Part shown: positions 16,234 to 23,300 of the stretch, piece by piece
Numbering within the stretch: position 1 is the first letter of the stretch
Layout: the number at the start of each line of letters is the position of its first letter
Origin: an uncultured Chitinophaga sp.
GTDB taxonomy: Bacteria; Bacteroidota; Bacteroidia; Chitinophagales; Chitinophagaceae
NCBI RefSeq assembly: GCF_937874145.1
Contig: NZ_CALNBI010000457.1
Coordinates: forward strand, 1 to 26,789
Direction of reading: 5' to 3'
DNA length: 26,789 nt
Program-made: the position numbers and the translations under genes
The notes under the pieces: model-generated
What the model was told of the DNA's origin: nothing
What the model saw: the letters and a program-made list of their open reading frames with translations, nothing else
Databases searched by the model: none

Positions 16234-16698
16234 CTAACGGAGGGAAGGGAGCAGTGCTCTGCCGATCTCTTCGCGGCCGGGCCAGGGGATGAGGGCCAGG
16301 AGGAAGAGGAAGCCGATGCCGAAGAAGATGAGAGCGAATTTTTGCTTTTTGGCGTCGGAGTCGGCTTTCTTGATTTTGGAACGGCCGATGTGCACGAGTG
16401 CGATGGCGATGATGGCCAGCAGGGTGTGCTCTACGGTGAAGAACCGGAGGGCTTTGTTGCCCATGGCGGCGCCCATGTCGCCGAAAGCGGTCTGCGTGAG
16501 GGAGCTGGTGAACATGAGAACGAGGCCTATCAGCAGCTGGATGTCCAGGAAGATCATGAAGAAAAGGCCTGCCTTGGCATCGCCTGGGCTGTAGGGCTTT
16601 TTACCGGCCACGCCGGCAATGGCGCGGAAAACGGCGATAAGGCCGAATGCGAGGATAAGCCAGCGCACGTACGAGTGAATGTCTAACAAAGCTTGCAT
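16234..16698 (-). CDS. Small four-helix membrane protein, cytochrome-b-like, function unknown
   Basis: A 154-residue hydrophobic protein with four likely transmembrane helices. Conserved-looking His residues stand in IHSYVRW (near 7), VEHTLLAI (near 91) and LVHIGRSK (near 103), and the last helix ends in IPWPGREE. Bacteroidetes proteins of this pattern are, as I recall, annotated loosely as cytochrome B, and the paired His could bind haem or metal, but that is not demonstrated. I chose ATG 16696-16698 because the more upstream in-frame start would add a polar, unconserved extension (MRQRLFLPRTNSNN) through the promoter. A TAnnTTTG element lies at 16727-16720. The gene is divergent from the S24 repressor gene. 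Confidence 0.7.
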   Translation of the reverse strand: MQALLDIHSYVRWLILAFGLIAVFRAIAGVAGKKPYSPGDAKAGLFFMIFLDIQLLIGLVLMFTSSLTQTAFGDMGAAMGNKALRFFTVEHTLLAIIAIALVHIGRSKIKKADSDAKKQKFALIFFGIGFLFLLALIPWPGREEIGRALLPSLR

Positions 16699-16719
16699 AT
16701 TGTTTGAGTTTGTCCGGGG

Positions 16720-16727
16720 CAAAAATA
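16720..16727 (-). promoter_or_regulatory. -7 element for the small membrane-protein gene
   Basis: On the minus strand TATTTTTG matches TAnnTTTG exactly, 21 nt before the ATG at 16698. No clear TTTG lies at -33; the nearest is TTTA. Confidence 0.5.
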
Positions 16728-16769
16728 AGCGTTGCCTCACAGATTAAATTTTTTATTACAAAAAATGTT

Positions 16770-16786
16770 TGCTAATTTTGTTAGCA
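16770..16786. promoter_or_regulatory. Operator palindrome 3, embedding the repressor's own -7 element
   Basis: TGCTAATTTTGTTAGCA is a perfect palindrome with 6-bp arms and a 5-nt centre, containing CTAA-N5-TTAG (16772-16784). TAATTTTG (16773-16780) inside it is an exact TAnnTTTG element for the S24 repressor gene, whose ATG is at 16810. This arrangement suggests autorepression. Confidence 0.75.
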
Positions 16787-16793
16787 TTGTTGT

Positions 16794-16808
16794 ACTAAAT
16801 AATTTAGG
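16794..16808. promoter_or_regulatory. Operator palindrome 4, at the repressor's translation start
   Basis: ACTAAATAATTTAGG contains CTAA-N5-TTAG (16795-16807), ends just before the ATG at 16810 and has its centre 23 bp from palindrome 3. It would lie just after the transcription start predicted from TAATTTTG. Confidence 0.65.
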
Positions 16809-16809
16809 G

Positions 16810-17565
16810 ATGTCTACTGTTTGCCGAAATCTTAAATATCTGCGCAAGCAAAAGGGCTGGACGCAGCAGGAATTTGCTGACCGCCTCAACATTAAGCGCT
16901 CTTTGCTGGGTGCGTATGAGGAGGAGCGCGCGGAGCCACGGACGGAGGTGTTGGAGCAGGTGAGTGATATGTTCCGTGTATCGATCGACGACTTGTTGCG
17001 GCGCGATCTCAGTTCCCAGAAGGAAACTTTCCTGGAACGGAGGCGCCAGCAGAAACTGGGCGGTACGAACCGTCAGAATGTGGTATTTGTTCCGGTGAAG
17101 GCTGCTGCGGGTTACCTGGCGGGCTTTAATGATGAGGAGTTCATCGAGGAGCTGAATACGTTTACGTTGCCGATGCTGGGTGCGGGTCATTACCGTGCAT
17201 TCGAGATCGCGGGTGATTCTATGTTGCCGACGCCTTCGGGGTCGGTGGTGGTTTGCCATAAGGTGGACGGTTGGGAAGATATCCGGAACAATGAGGCCTA
17301 CATCGTGGTCACGAACCGCGAGGGCATCGTGTACAAGCGGGTGCTGAAAAGCAATCGTTCCAAGGCGAAAGTGACCCTGGCATCCGACAATCCCATGTAC
17401 GATCCGTATTCTGTGAATATGGAAGAGGTGCTGGAAATCTGGCAGGCCGATGCGGTGATCCAGAAAATGGGCCAGCAGCACAAGATGAGCGTGAACCATC
17501 TCGCCGGCATGGTGAATCAGCTGCAGGAGCAGGTGAGCATGTTGAAAAAGCAGATGAAGAACTAG
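16810..17565 (+). CDS. XRE-S24 (LexA/HdiR-like) self-cleaving transcriptional repressor
   Basis: A 251-residue repressor. Residues about 5-63 are an XRE helix-turn-helix (LRKQKGWTQQEFADRLNIKRSLLGAYEEERAEP split around 11-43). Residues about 92-215 are an S24 peptidase domain. The self-cleavage elements are complete: Ala100-Gly101 as scissile bond, Ser137 in GDSM, and Lys176 in VYKRV. Spacings of 36 and 39 residues are close to LexA (84/85, 119, 156). Residues 225-250 look like a short coiled coil. RecA-stimulated cleavage, and thus SOS-type induction, is inferred from the family. I preferred ATG 16810 to upstream in-frame starts because these run through the promoter and operator. It lies downstream of two CTAA-N5-TTAG palindromes that recur before dinB. 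Confidence 0.9.
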   Translation: MSTVCRNLKYLRKQKGWTQQEFADRLNIKRSLLGAYEEERAEPRTEVLEQVSDMFRVSIDDLLRRDLSSQKETFLERRRQQKLGGTNRQNVVFVPVKAAAGYLAGFNDEEFIEELNTFTLPMLGAGHYRAFEIAGDSMLPTPSGSVVVCHKVDGWEDIRNNEAYIVVTNREGIVYKRVLKSNRSKAKVTLASDNPMYDPYSVNMEEVLEIWQADAVIQKMGQQHKMSVNHLAGMVNQLQEQVSMLKKQMKN

Positions 17566-17803
17566 CGCTTACATTTTCACTTTCCCGGCCTGGCTTGTTT
17601 GTTGCAAGACGAACAACGGAAGCGATGTATAAGGTTTATCCCACGTCCATTTAAATGGCATGCATCCGAACCGTTTTTATGTTTTCATTTGAAACATGGA
17701 CAGGTTTGCTGGCGAAATCATGGATACATGCGCAGGCCGTGGGTGGCTATTGCAGATTAACTTGTAGCCGTTAGACAACGTGGTGGAGCTTATATACTTC
17801 TCT
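17566..17803. other. Intergenic stretch with no recognisable feature
   Basis: Between the repressor stop and the tandem repeats I see no gene, no convincing terminator and no consensus promoter. A minus-strand frame at 17677-17880 starts inside the tandem repeats and has no family character. Confidence 0.5.
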
Positions 17804-17939
17804 GGTCCGCGTAAGTTATCGAGTTTGTTAATGCGCAGGTCCGCATAAGCTATCGGGTATATCGATGCGCTGGTCCGCATAGGCTATCGGGTATATCGAT
17901 GCGCTGGTTCGCATAGGCTATCGGGTATATTGATATACT
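17804..17939. repeat. Four tandem 34-bp repeats
   Basis: Units at 17804-17837, 17838-17871, 17872-17905 and 17906-17939 begin GGTCCGC or GGTTCGC and end in an ATGCGC-like segment. The two middle units differ at one position only, while the outer ones carry about 5-8 changes, as expected for an array that expands from the centre. Each middle unit carries nested dyads (CGCAT/ATGCG and ATCG/CGAT). The period is not a multiple of three and there are no unique spacers, so this is neither coding nor CRISPR. Confidence 0.9.
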
Positions 17940-17971
17940 CGCAAAAAAAACGTTAAAACTTATCATTGCAC

Positions 17972-18002
17972 TTTGACATTGCAATGCCACGAAATAATTT
18001 TG
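17972..18002 (+). promoter_or_regulatory. Consensus Bacteroidetes promoter of an orphan transcript
   Basis: TTTG (17972-17975), a 19-bp spacer and TAATTTTG (17995-18002) match the TTTG-N19-TAnnTTTG consensus exactly. This is the best promoter seen in the window. It lies 33 bp after the tandem repeats, behind an A-rich tract. Confidence 0.75.
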
Positions 18003-18008
18003 AGCCCG

Positions 18009-18139
18009 GATCAAGGTTACAGTTGATCTATAAAGTCTGTGACATAGAAGAATGCATTATGTCATATGCAAGGGAACTCATCGTTGTTCTAACCCCATGT
18101 TAACCATTGACAATGCCGGAGTAACTCCGGCATTTTTTT
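18009..18139 (+). ncRNA. Candidate small RNA, about 130 nt
   Basis: Bounded by a consensus promoter (17972-18002) and a strong terminator (18112-18139), with no family-like open frame inside. It contains hairpins GATCAA/TTGATC (18009-18028) and TGACATA/TATGTCA (18040-18064), then an unpaired-looking stretch of about 45 nt before the terminator, a plausible target-pairing region. A 14-codon frame starting at 18059 (MSYARELIVVLTPC) is possible but has no supporting evidence. I do not recognise it as 6S, tmRNA, RNase P or SRP RNA. Confidence 0.6.
18112..18139 (+). terminator. Rho-independent terminator of the small-RNA candidate
   Basis: AATGCCGGAG (18112-18121) pairs with CTCCGGCATT (18125-18134) around a 3-nt loop, followed by T's to 18139. 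No coding gene ends within 540 bp upstream on this strand. Confidence 0.9.
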
Positions 18140-18283
18140 ATCCAATCTGTTCGTCCGGAATGCTGCAATCCTCAGCGAAGAGATGCGGATTCAGCAACCG
18201 CTGTTTCATCCGATTGCAGCAACGATGACTCGTAATTATCCAACCCGGAGTCCGCTGAGATATCATGTCAATTATATAATCTG

Positions 18284-18291
18284 TATTTTTA
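18284..18291 (+). promoter_or_regulatory. Possible -7 element for the VOC gene
   Basis: TATTTTTA is one base from TAnnTTTG and lies 21 nt before the ATG at 18313, the same spacing as for other genes here. No -33 TTTG is seen. Confidence 0.35.
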
Positions 18292-18312
18292 GCCTATCCA
18301 AAATCCATCACA

Positions 18313-18699
18313 ATGACCCCCGATTGCATCATACCCATTTTCCAGGTCAGCGACCTCAACGCTGCCGTTGCCTTCTACACGAACGTGCTGGGCTTTTCCG
18401 TAGATTTTGAATTCGGCAGCGTAGTGGGCATCCGTCATGGAGCCATACAAATCCACCTGTCAGGCCCGGCATCAGCAGGCAATAAAAAAGCCGTCGGGGA
18501 AGGACACGTTTATATTTTCTGCAATGAAGTAGATGATTATTACGACGAAATCCGCGCAAAAGGCGCAAATGCATTTATCCCCCCGGGCGATAGACCCTAC
18601 AACGTCAGGGATTTCGCCGTTAAAGACGCGGACGGAAACATCCTGGCTTTCGGTAAAAGCACTTACGCCGGGCCCAACACCTCCCGTCAGACCCTGTAA
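18313..18699 (+). CDS. VOC-fold (glyoxalase/bleomycin-resistance type) protein
   Basis: A 128-residue single-domain member of the vicinal oxygen chelate superfamily. IPIFQVSDLNAAVAFYTNVLGF (split around residues 7-28) is the typical first beta-alpha unit, RHGAIQIHLSG carries a candidate metal-ligand His, and YNVRDFAVKDADGNILAFG (about 97-115) is the usual closing motif, in which the Asp-Gly-Asn turn precedes the last ligand position. Relatives isomerise, cleave or sequester small molecules, and the reaction cannot be assigned. Its 3' end overlaps the 3' end of the converging pdeM gene by 13 bp, so no terminator separates them. Confidence 0.85.
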   Translation: MTPDCIIPIFQVSDLNAAVAFYTNVLGFSVDFEFGSVVGIRHGAIQIHLSGPASAGNKKAVGEGHVYIFCNEVDDYYDEIRAKGANAFIPPGDRPYNVRDFAVKDADGNILAFGKSTYAGPNTSRQTL

Positions 18700-19337
18700 A
18701 CCCCCGTCCCCCCGATCACAAACACTTCCGACGAAGGGTCCGGCTCTACGCAATAAGTTCCGGTAAATGCACTAAACGCCGGCAATATCGCCCCCTCCGG
18801 CCCGAAGTAAAAGCAAGGAAGCCGCAACCGCTGCCTGCCGTTCCCTACCATCCACACGCCCGGATGAATATGCCCGGACACTGCATACAATTCACCGGTA
18901 TCCGGCAACCTGTCTTTCGGGTCGTGCACGAAATACATCCCGCCCAGCGTCAGTGATTCCATCAAGGTTACATCCAACGAAGCATATACCGCCGGGTCCA
19001 TGATATCGTGGTTGCCCGTCACCAGTTCAAACCGGATGTGCGGAAACTGATTGCGCCAGATCCGGAAATACTGCACTTCATTGTTCTCCGAACTATGAAA
19101 CATATCGCCCACCACGATCAAACGCGCCGGGTTGTATTTTGTAATCAGCTGTTGTAAACGGTAAAGATCGTCCTGCACGATGTTCGCCGGCACCCCGATC
19201 CCCGCTTTCCGGAAGTGCGCCGCCTTCCCCACATGCAGGTCCGCCACGATAAGCGCCCGCTCTTCTTCCCAAAACGCCGCCTTCCCGGCGGAAAGCCGCC
19301 AATGGTTGCCTTTGCATTCAAATCTTATATCTTCCAA
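18687..19337 (-). CDS. pdeM: Ligase-associated DNA damage response endonuclease PdeM
   Basis: A 216-residue calcineurin-like metallophosphoesterase, the family encoded with the Lhr-type helicase, the ATP-dependent ligase and the MBL exonuclease in many bacteria. The metal site is complete: DLH (Asp33, His35), GD (Asp78), GNHD (Asn109, His110), His138 in FVHD and GHIHP (His156, His158). It lies 75 bp downstream of the helicase stop and is probably co-transcribed with it. Family members have been linked to survival of DNA damage, but the exact nuclease substrate is not known to me. The start ATG is at 19335-19337. Confidence 0.93.
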   Translation of the reverse strand: MEDIRFECKGNHWRLSAGKAAFWEEERALIVADLHVGKAAHFRKAGIGVPANIVQDDLYRLQQLITKYNPARLIVVGDMFHSSENNEVQYFRIWRNQFPHIRFELVTGNHDIMDPAVYASLDVTLMESLTLGGMYFVHDPKDRLPDTGELYAVSGHIHPGVWMVGNGRQRLRLPCFYFGPEGAILPAFSAFTGTYCVEPDPSSEVFVIGGTGVYRV

Positions 19338-19412
19338 TTCCGTATGTTTTACCGGCCAGCGCCGGAGATTGTCTGTATTAATTTCATGGCAACTGCCTGC
19401 TAATCACCAGGC

Positions 19413-21857
19413 CTATTGCCACAACGTCATCTTTTTAATCCGGTCTTCGAGCTTCTCGCTCGTCAGTTCTTCCCGCAAGCTATCCACCTTGATCGGAAAA
19501 CAGAACGGCGTCAGCCGCTGCGGGAAAGTAATGACGATCTTGCTGTTGCCGATCCGCTCCAGCATCTCCCGCAACCGCGCTTCCTCCATCTGGTAGAAAA
19601 ACGCTTCGTTGAACGCCTGGCGTACGAGAATGTTCTGCGCGTCATAATCCTCGAATACTTTAAACAGCAGCGAAGCCGACGATTGCAGATGCCGGTTGGC
19701 CTTCGATTTTCCCGGATACCCCTGGAAAACGAGCCCCGCGATCACGGAGATGTCCCGGAATTTGCGGCGCGCCATTTCCGTGGCATTCACGCTGCTTTGC
19801 AAATCGGCATTCAGGTTTTCGAGGGAAAAAAGTTCGTCTGCGTTCGTGTCGTCCACGGGGATGGGCTGGTCGCTCAGCAGTTCGAAGCCGTAATCGTTCA
19901 TCGCGATGGAGAACGTGATGGGATGCCGCCGGCTGATCCGCCAGGCGAGCAACATGGCCATCACCTCATGCACCAGCCGCCCTTCGAAGGGATACACAAA
20001 AAGATGGTAGCCGTCTTCCGTCTGGATCTGCTCCATCAGCAATTCGTTTTCGGCCGGGATGTGCGAAAGCAGCTGCTGCAGCTCGAAAAGCGGCTGCAAG
20101 ATAGCGATTTCCGGCTCGCGGGCCTTGCCCGACATCGCTTCGTGGAACTTCCGGCGCAGCATTTTCCCCAGGTTGGCGGACAATGGCATCCGCCCGCCGT
20201 TCCAGCTGGGAACGATGCTTTTCTTGGATTTGGATTTGCGCACCAGCACCGTCATATCTTTGATCATCACAAACTCCAGGTTATGCCCGCTCAGCCGGAA
20301 ACTGTCGCCGGGCGTGAGCCTGGATATGAAATATTCTTCGATCACGCCGATGTATCCGCCCGCGAGGTACCGCACTTTCAGCATGGCGTCGCTCACGATA
20401 GTGCCGATATGCAACCGGTGGCGCATGGCCTGTTGCTTGCTGGTGCAATAATAGCGGTCGCCAACAAGGTGGAGCTTGTGGTATTCGTCGTACACCTGCA
20501 GCGCTTCGCCTCCGGAAACGAGGAACGCCAGGCACCAGGTCCACTCTTCATCCGTCATCTCCCGGAAGCAGAAGGTCGATTGCACCTCATGTTTGATCTC
20601 ATCCGGGTTGAACCCTTCCGACACGCCGAGCGTCATGAGGTATTGCAGCAATACGTCGAATGCGAGGACGACCGGCATGCGGCTTTCGATGAGGTTCTCC
20701 GCCATGGCGTCTTTCAAAGCCGCAGCCTCTACCAGCTCGAGGGAGTGGGTGGGGAGGAACCAGATGCGGCTCACCGCGTCGGGCCGGTGGCCGCTGCGCC
20801 CGGCGCGCTGCAGGAACCGCGCCACGCCTTTTGGACTGCCTACCTGGATCACCGTGTCTACCGGCCTGAAATCGACGCCGAGGTCGAGGCTGGAAGTGCA
20901 CACCACCAGTTTGAGCACCCCGGTATGGAGGGCTTCCTCCACCCAAATGCGCAGTTCGGCGTCGATGGAACCGTGGTGCAGCGCGATGGCGCCGGCCAAT
21001 TCGGGGCATTCTTTCAGGATTTGGTGGTACCAGATCTCCGATTGCCCGCGGGTGTTGGTGAAAAGCAAGGTAGTATTGCTTTCCATAATCACGGGGATCA
21101 CTTTATGGAGAAGCCGGAGGCCCATATGGCCGGCCCAGGGATATTTTTCGATTTCGTCGGGGAGGATGCTTTCCACCTCGATGGCCTTGCGCACATCGGC
21201 GCGCACGATCACCCTTTCGCCGGGGAGGTTGCCCAGCAGTACGTCGAGCGCTTCGTCGAGGTTGCCGATGGTGGCGGAGATGCCCCATATGCGGAGACCG
21301 GGGCGGAGGCCGCGGAGACGGCTAATGCCCAGTTCGGTCATCACCCCGCGCTTGCTTCCCAGGAGCTCATGCCATTCGTCGGCCACGATGGTTTCGAGAT
21401 GTTCGAAGCGTTTGGGATATTCTTTCTGGGCGAGCAGGATGTGGAGGGATTCGGGGGTGATGATGAGCACCTCGGGCATGTTGCGCTTCTGTTTCTCGCG
21501 GACGGAAACGGGCGTATCGCCGCTGCGGATACCTACGGCCCAGGGCACGGCCAGCTCACGGAGCGCTTCTTCCATGGCGCGGCCGATGTCCTTGGCGAGC
21601 GCCCGCAGGGGCGTGATCCACATCAGGCGGAGGCCGTTGCCGGTCCGCCTGCGGTAATCTTCGGGGTTTTCGTTGATCCAGCGGATCACCGTCCCCAGGA
21701 ATAAGGAAAAAGTCTTACCGAAGCCCGTGGGGGCATTCACCAGGCCGGAGCGGCCCTGCAGGTAATGTTCCCATGCTTCTTCCTGGAAGGCGAAAGGCGC
21801 CAGTCCTTTCGCTCCCAGCCACTGTTCGATCGCTTGCCAGCCGGGTGTTTGTTTCAT
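19413..21857 (-). CDS. Ligase-associated DNA damage response DEXH-box helicase (Lhr-like)
   Basis: An 814-residue SF2 helicase of the short Lhr type. Motif I is APTGFGKT (42-49), motif II DEWH (160-163), motif III SAT (194-196) and motif VI QRAGRSGHRP (near 370). The ~400 residues after the RecA-like domains are the winged-helix and Lhr-core region characteristic of the family (for example LAGGYIGVIEEYF, DSFRLSGHNLEFVMIKD). Lhr-type enzymes translocate 3' to 5' and unwind RNA-DNA hybrids in DNA repair. It should act with PdeM, encoded next. The ATG (21855-21857) lies 47 bp from the divergent permease start. No CTAA-N5-TTAG site is seen in that gap. Confidence 0.93.
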   Translation of the reverse strand: MKQTPGWQAIEQWLGAKGLAPFAFQEEAWEHYLQGRSGLVNAPTGFGKTFSLFLGTVIRWINENPEDYRRRTGNGLRLMWITPLRALAKDIGRAMEEALRELAVPWAVGIRSGDTPVSVREKQKRNMPEVLIITPESLHILLAQKEYPKRFEHLETIVADEWHELLGSKRGVMTELGISRLRGLRPGLRIWGISATIGNLDEALDVLLGNLPGERVIVRADVRKAIEVESILPDEIEKYPWAGHMGLRLLHKVIPVIMESNTTLLFTNTRGQSEIWYHQILKECPELAGAIALHHGSIDAELRIWVEEALHTGVLKLVVCTSSLDLGVDFRPVDTVIQVGSPKGVARFLQRAGRSGHRPDAVSRIWFLPTHSLELVEAAALKDAMAENLIESRMPVVLAFDVLLQYLMTLGVSEGFNPDEIKHEVQSTFCFREMTDEEWTWCLAFLVSGGEALQVYDEYHKLHLVGDRYYCTSKQQAMRHRLHIGTIVSDAMLKVRYLAGGYIGVIEEYFISRLTPGDSFRLSGHNLEFVMIKDMTVLVRKSKSKKSIVPSWNGGRMPLSANLGKMLRRKFHEAMSGKAREPEIAILQPLFELQQLLSHIPAENELLMEQIQTEDGYHLFVYPFEGRLVHEVMAMLLAWRISRRHPITFSIAMNDYGFELLSDQPIPVDDTNADELFSLENLNADLQSSVNATEMARRKFRDISVIAGLVFQGYPGKSKANRHLQSSASLLFKVFEDYDAQNILVRQAFNEAFFYQMEEARLREMLERIGNSKIVITFPQRLTPFCFPIKVDSLREELTSEKLEDRIKKMTLWQ

Positions 21858-21904
21858 CAGACAATGAAATTAGGAAAAAATCCCGCATGGCCTACCTTTG
21901 TCAT

Positions 21905-23224
21905 ATGCGCGATTTCTTTCGTTTACACGAGAACGGTACCACCGTGAAGCAGGAGCTGCTGGCGGGACTTACCACTTTTTCGACCATGGCGTACATCCTG
22001 GCCGTCAACCCCATGATCCTCTCTAAAACCGGCATGGATTTCAACGCCCTGATCACGGCTACCGCCCTGGCTGCCGCCATCGGCACCCTGGTGATGGGCC
22101 TGTACGCGAAACTCCCCGTGGGCCTCGCTCCCGGCATGGGCCTGAACGCCTTTTTCGCCTACACCATCGTGCTCGGCATGGGATACAGCTGGCAGTTCGC
22201 GCTTACGGCTGTTTTCCTGGAAGGCATTATTTTCATATTCCTGTCCCTCTTTCATATCCGCGAAGCGATCATCAATTCCATCCCCGAAAACCTCAAACAT
22301 GCCATTTCGGTCGGCATCGGCCTGCTGATCGCGCTGATAGGCATGGCCAACGCGGGGATCATTGAAACGGGGATGCGGCATGTGGGAGACGGCAAGCTCG
22401 ACGGCGTGATACTCAAAATCGGGCAAATCACCAGCGCAGGGCCGCTTATCGCGTTGGTGGGCCTCATCGTCAGCGCGGTATTGATGTATAAAAAAGTAAA
22501 TGCGGCGCTTTTGCTGGGTATTCTTATCGCCACGCTTGCCGGCATTCCGCTGGGCCTCACCATGTGGCCCGAGCATGGCATTGTTAGCCTGCCGCCCGGT
22601 ATTTCACCAATTGCCTTCCAGCTGGAATTCGATAGGATTTTTACGATGGATATGGTTGTGATCCTGTTTACGCTGTTGATAGTCAACCTGTTCGATACGG
22701 TGGGAACGCTCATCGGCTTATGCAACAAAGCCGGGCTGCTGGATGCCCAGGGCCGTATCCCCCGGGCCAGGCAAGCCCTGTTTGCCGATGCGGTGGGCAC
22801 AACGGCAGGGGCATTGCTGGGCACCAGCGTGGTAACGGCCTATGTGGAAAGCGCCAGCGGCATCGCTTCGGGCGGGAGAACGGGATTAACGGCCGTAACG
22901 GTGGCTGGGATGTTCCTGCTTGCGTTGTTTTTTGCCCCGCTTTTCGCCATGATCCCCGCCGCGGCAACGGCGCCCGCGCTCATCATCGTGGGGATGCTGA
23001 TGATGGGAGCGGTGGTGAAAATCAATTTTGACGATGTGACGGAAGCGATACCCGCCTTCCTGGCGATCGTCATGATGCCGTATACTTACAGCATCGCCGA
23101 AGGGATCGTTTTCGGGATGCTGTCGTATGTGTTGCTGAAGGTTTTTACCGGGAAGTACCGAGAGATCAGCCCGGTGATGTACGTGCTGTCGGTGCTGTTC
23201 GTGCTGAGTTTTATGTTGCAGTAA
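21905..23224 (+). CDS. NCS2 family purine permease (guanine/hypoxanthine, AzgA/PbuG type)
   Basis: A 439-residue polytopic inner-membrane permease with 12-14 hydrophobic segments. The N-terminal family motif GTTVKQELLAGLTTFSTMAYILAVNP (residues about 11-36) and LLGTSVVTAYVESASGIASGGRTGLTAV (about 302-329) are signatures of the AzgA-like branch that takes up guanine, hypoxanthine or adenine with protons. I chose ATG 21905 because family members begin close to M-x-FF-x-L-x-ENGTT. The longer frame from 21773 runs antisense through the helicase start. TACCTTTG at 21893-21900 fits TAnnTTTG but would give a nearly leaderless mRNA. The gene interrupts the repair cluster and is on the opposite strand to it. 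Confidence 0.9.
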   Translation: MRDFFRLHENGTTVKQELLAGLTTFSTMAYILAVNPMILSKTGMDFNALITATALAAAIGTLVMGLYAKLPVGLAPGMGLNAFFAYTIVLGMGYSWQFALTAVFLEGIIFIFLSLFHIREAIINSIPENLKHAISVGIGLLIALIGMANAGIIETGMRHVGDGKLDGVILKIGQITSAGPLIALVGLIVSAVLMYKKVNAALLLGILIATLAGIPLGLTMWPEHGIVSLPPGISPIAFQLEFDRIFTMDMVVILFTLLIVNLFDTVGTLIGLCNKAGLLDAQGRIPRARQALFADAVGTTAGALLGTSVVTAYVESASGIASGGRTGLTAVTVAGMFLLALFFAPLFAMIPAAATAPALIIVGMLMMGAVVKINFDDVTEAIPAFLAIVMMPYTYSIAEGIVFGMLSYVLLKVFTGKYREISPVMYVLSVLFVLSFMLQ

Positions 23225-23241
23225 TATGCTGAAAGCTGTTT

Positions 23242-23284
23242 ATACGCAAAAAGCCGGTTGATCATCAGCCGGCTTTTTGCGTAT
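23242..23284. terminator. Bidirectional rho-independent terminator
   Basis: Positions 23242-23262 and 23264-23284 are reverse complements over 21 bp with a single T-G wobble. The core is GCAAAAAGCCGG against GCCGGCTTTTTGC. It gives a T-run on either strand and lies between the converging permease and TauE/SafE genes. Confidence 0.92.
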
Positions 23285-23300
23285 TAGTTGGAAAGTGAAA

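Noticed and set aside
17677..17880. 67-codon minus-strand frame before the small-RNA candidate
   Set aside because: It starts inside the 34-bp tandem repeats, whose period is not a multiple of three, and resembles nothing known.
17804..17939. CRISPR array
   Set aside because: Units are directly abutting 34-mers with no variable spacers, and no cas genes are present.
19416..21704. 762-codon plus-strand frame opposite the Lhr-type helicase
   Set aside because: It is His/Arg/Gln-rich with no recognisable motif, while the minus-strand frame holds all helicase motifs in order.
21863..21875. A fifth damage palindrome between the helicase and permease genes
   Set aside because: TTAG is present but the left half reads ACAA instead of CTAA, so the site is not a palindrome.
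21893..21900. TACCTTTG as permease promoter
   Set aside because: It fits the -7 consensus but lies only 4 nt before the ATG and has no -33 partner; kept only as a remark in the gene entry.
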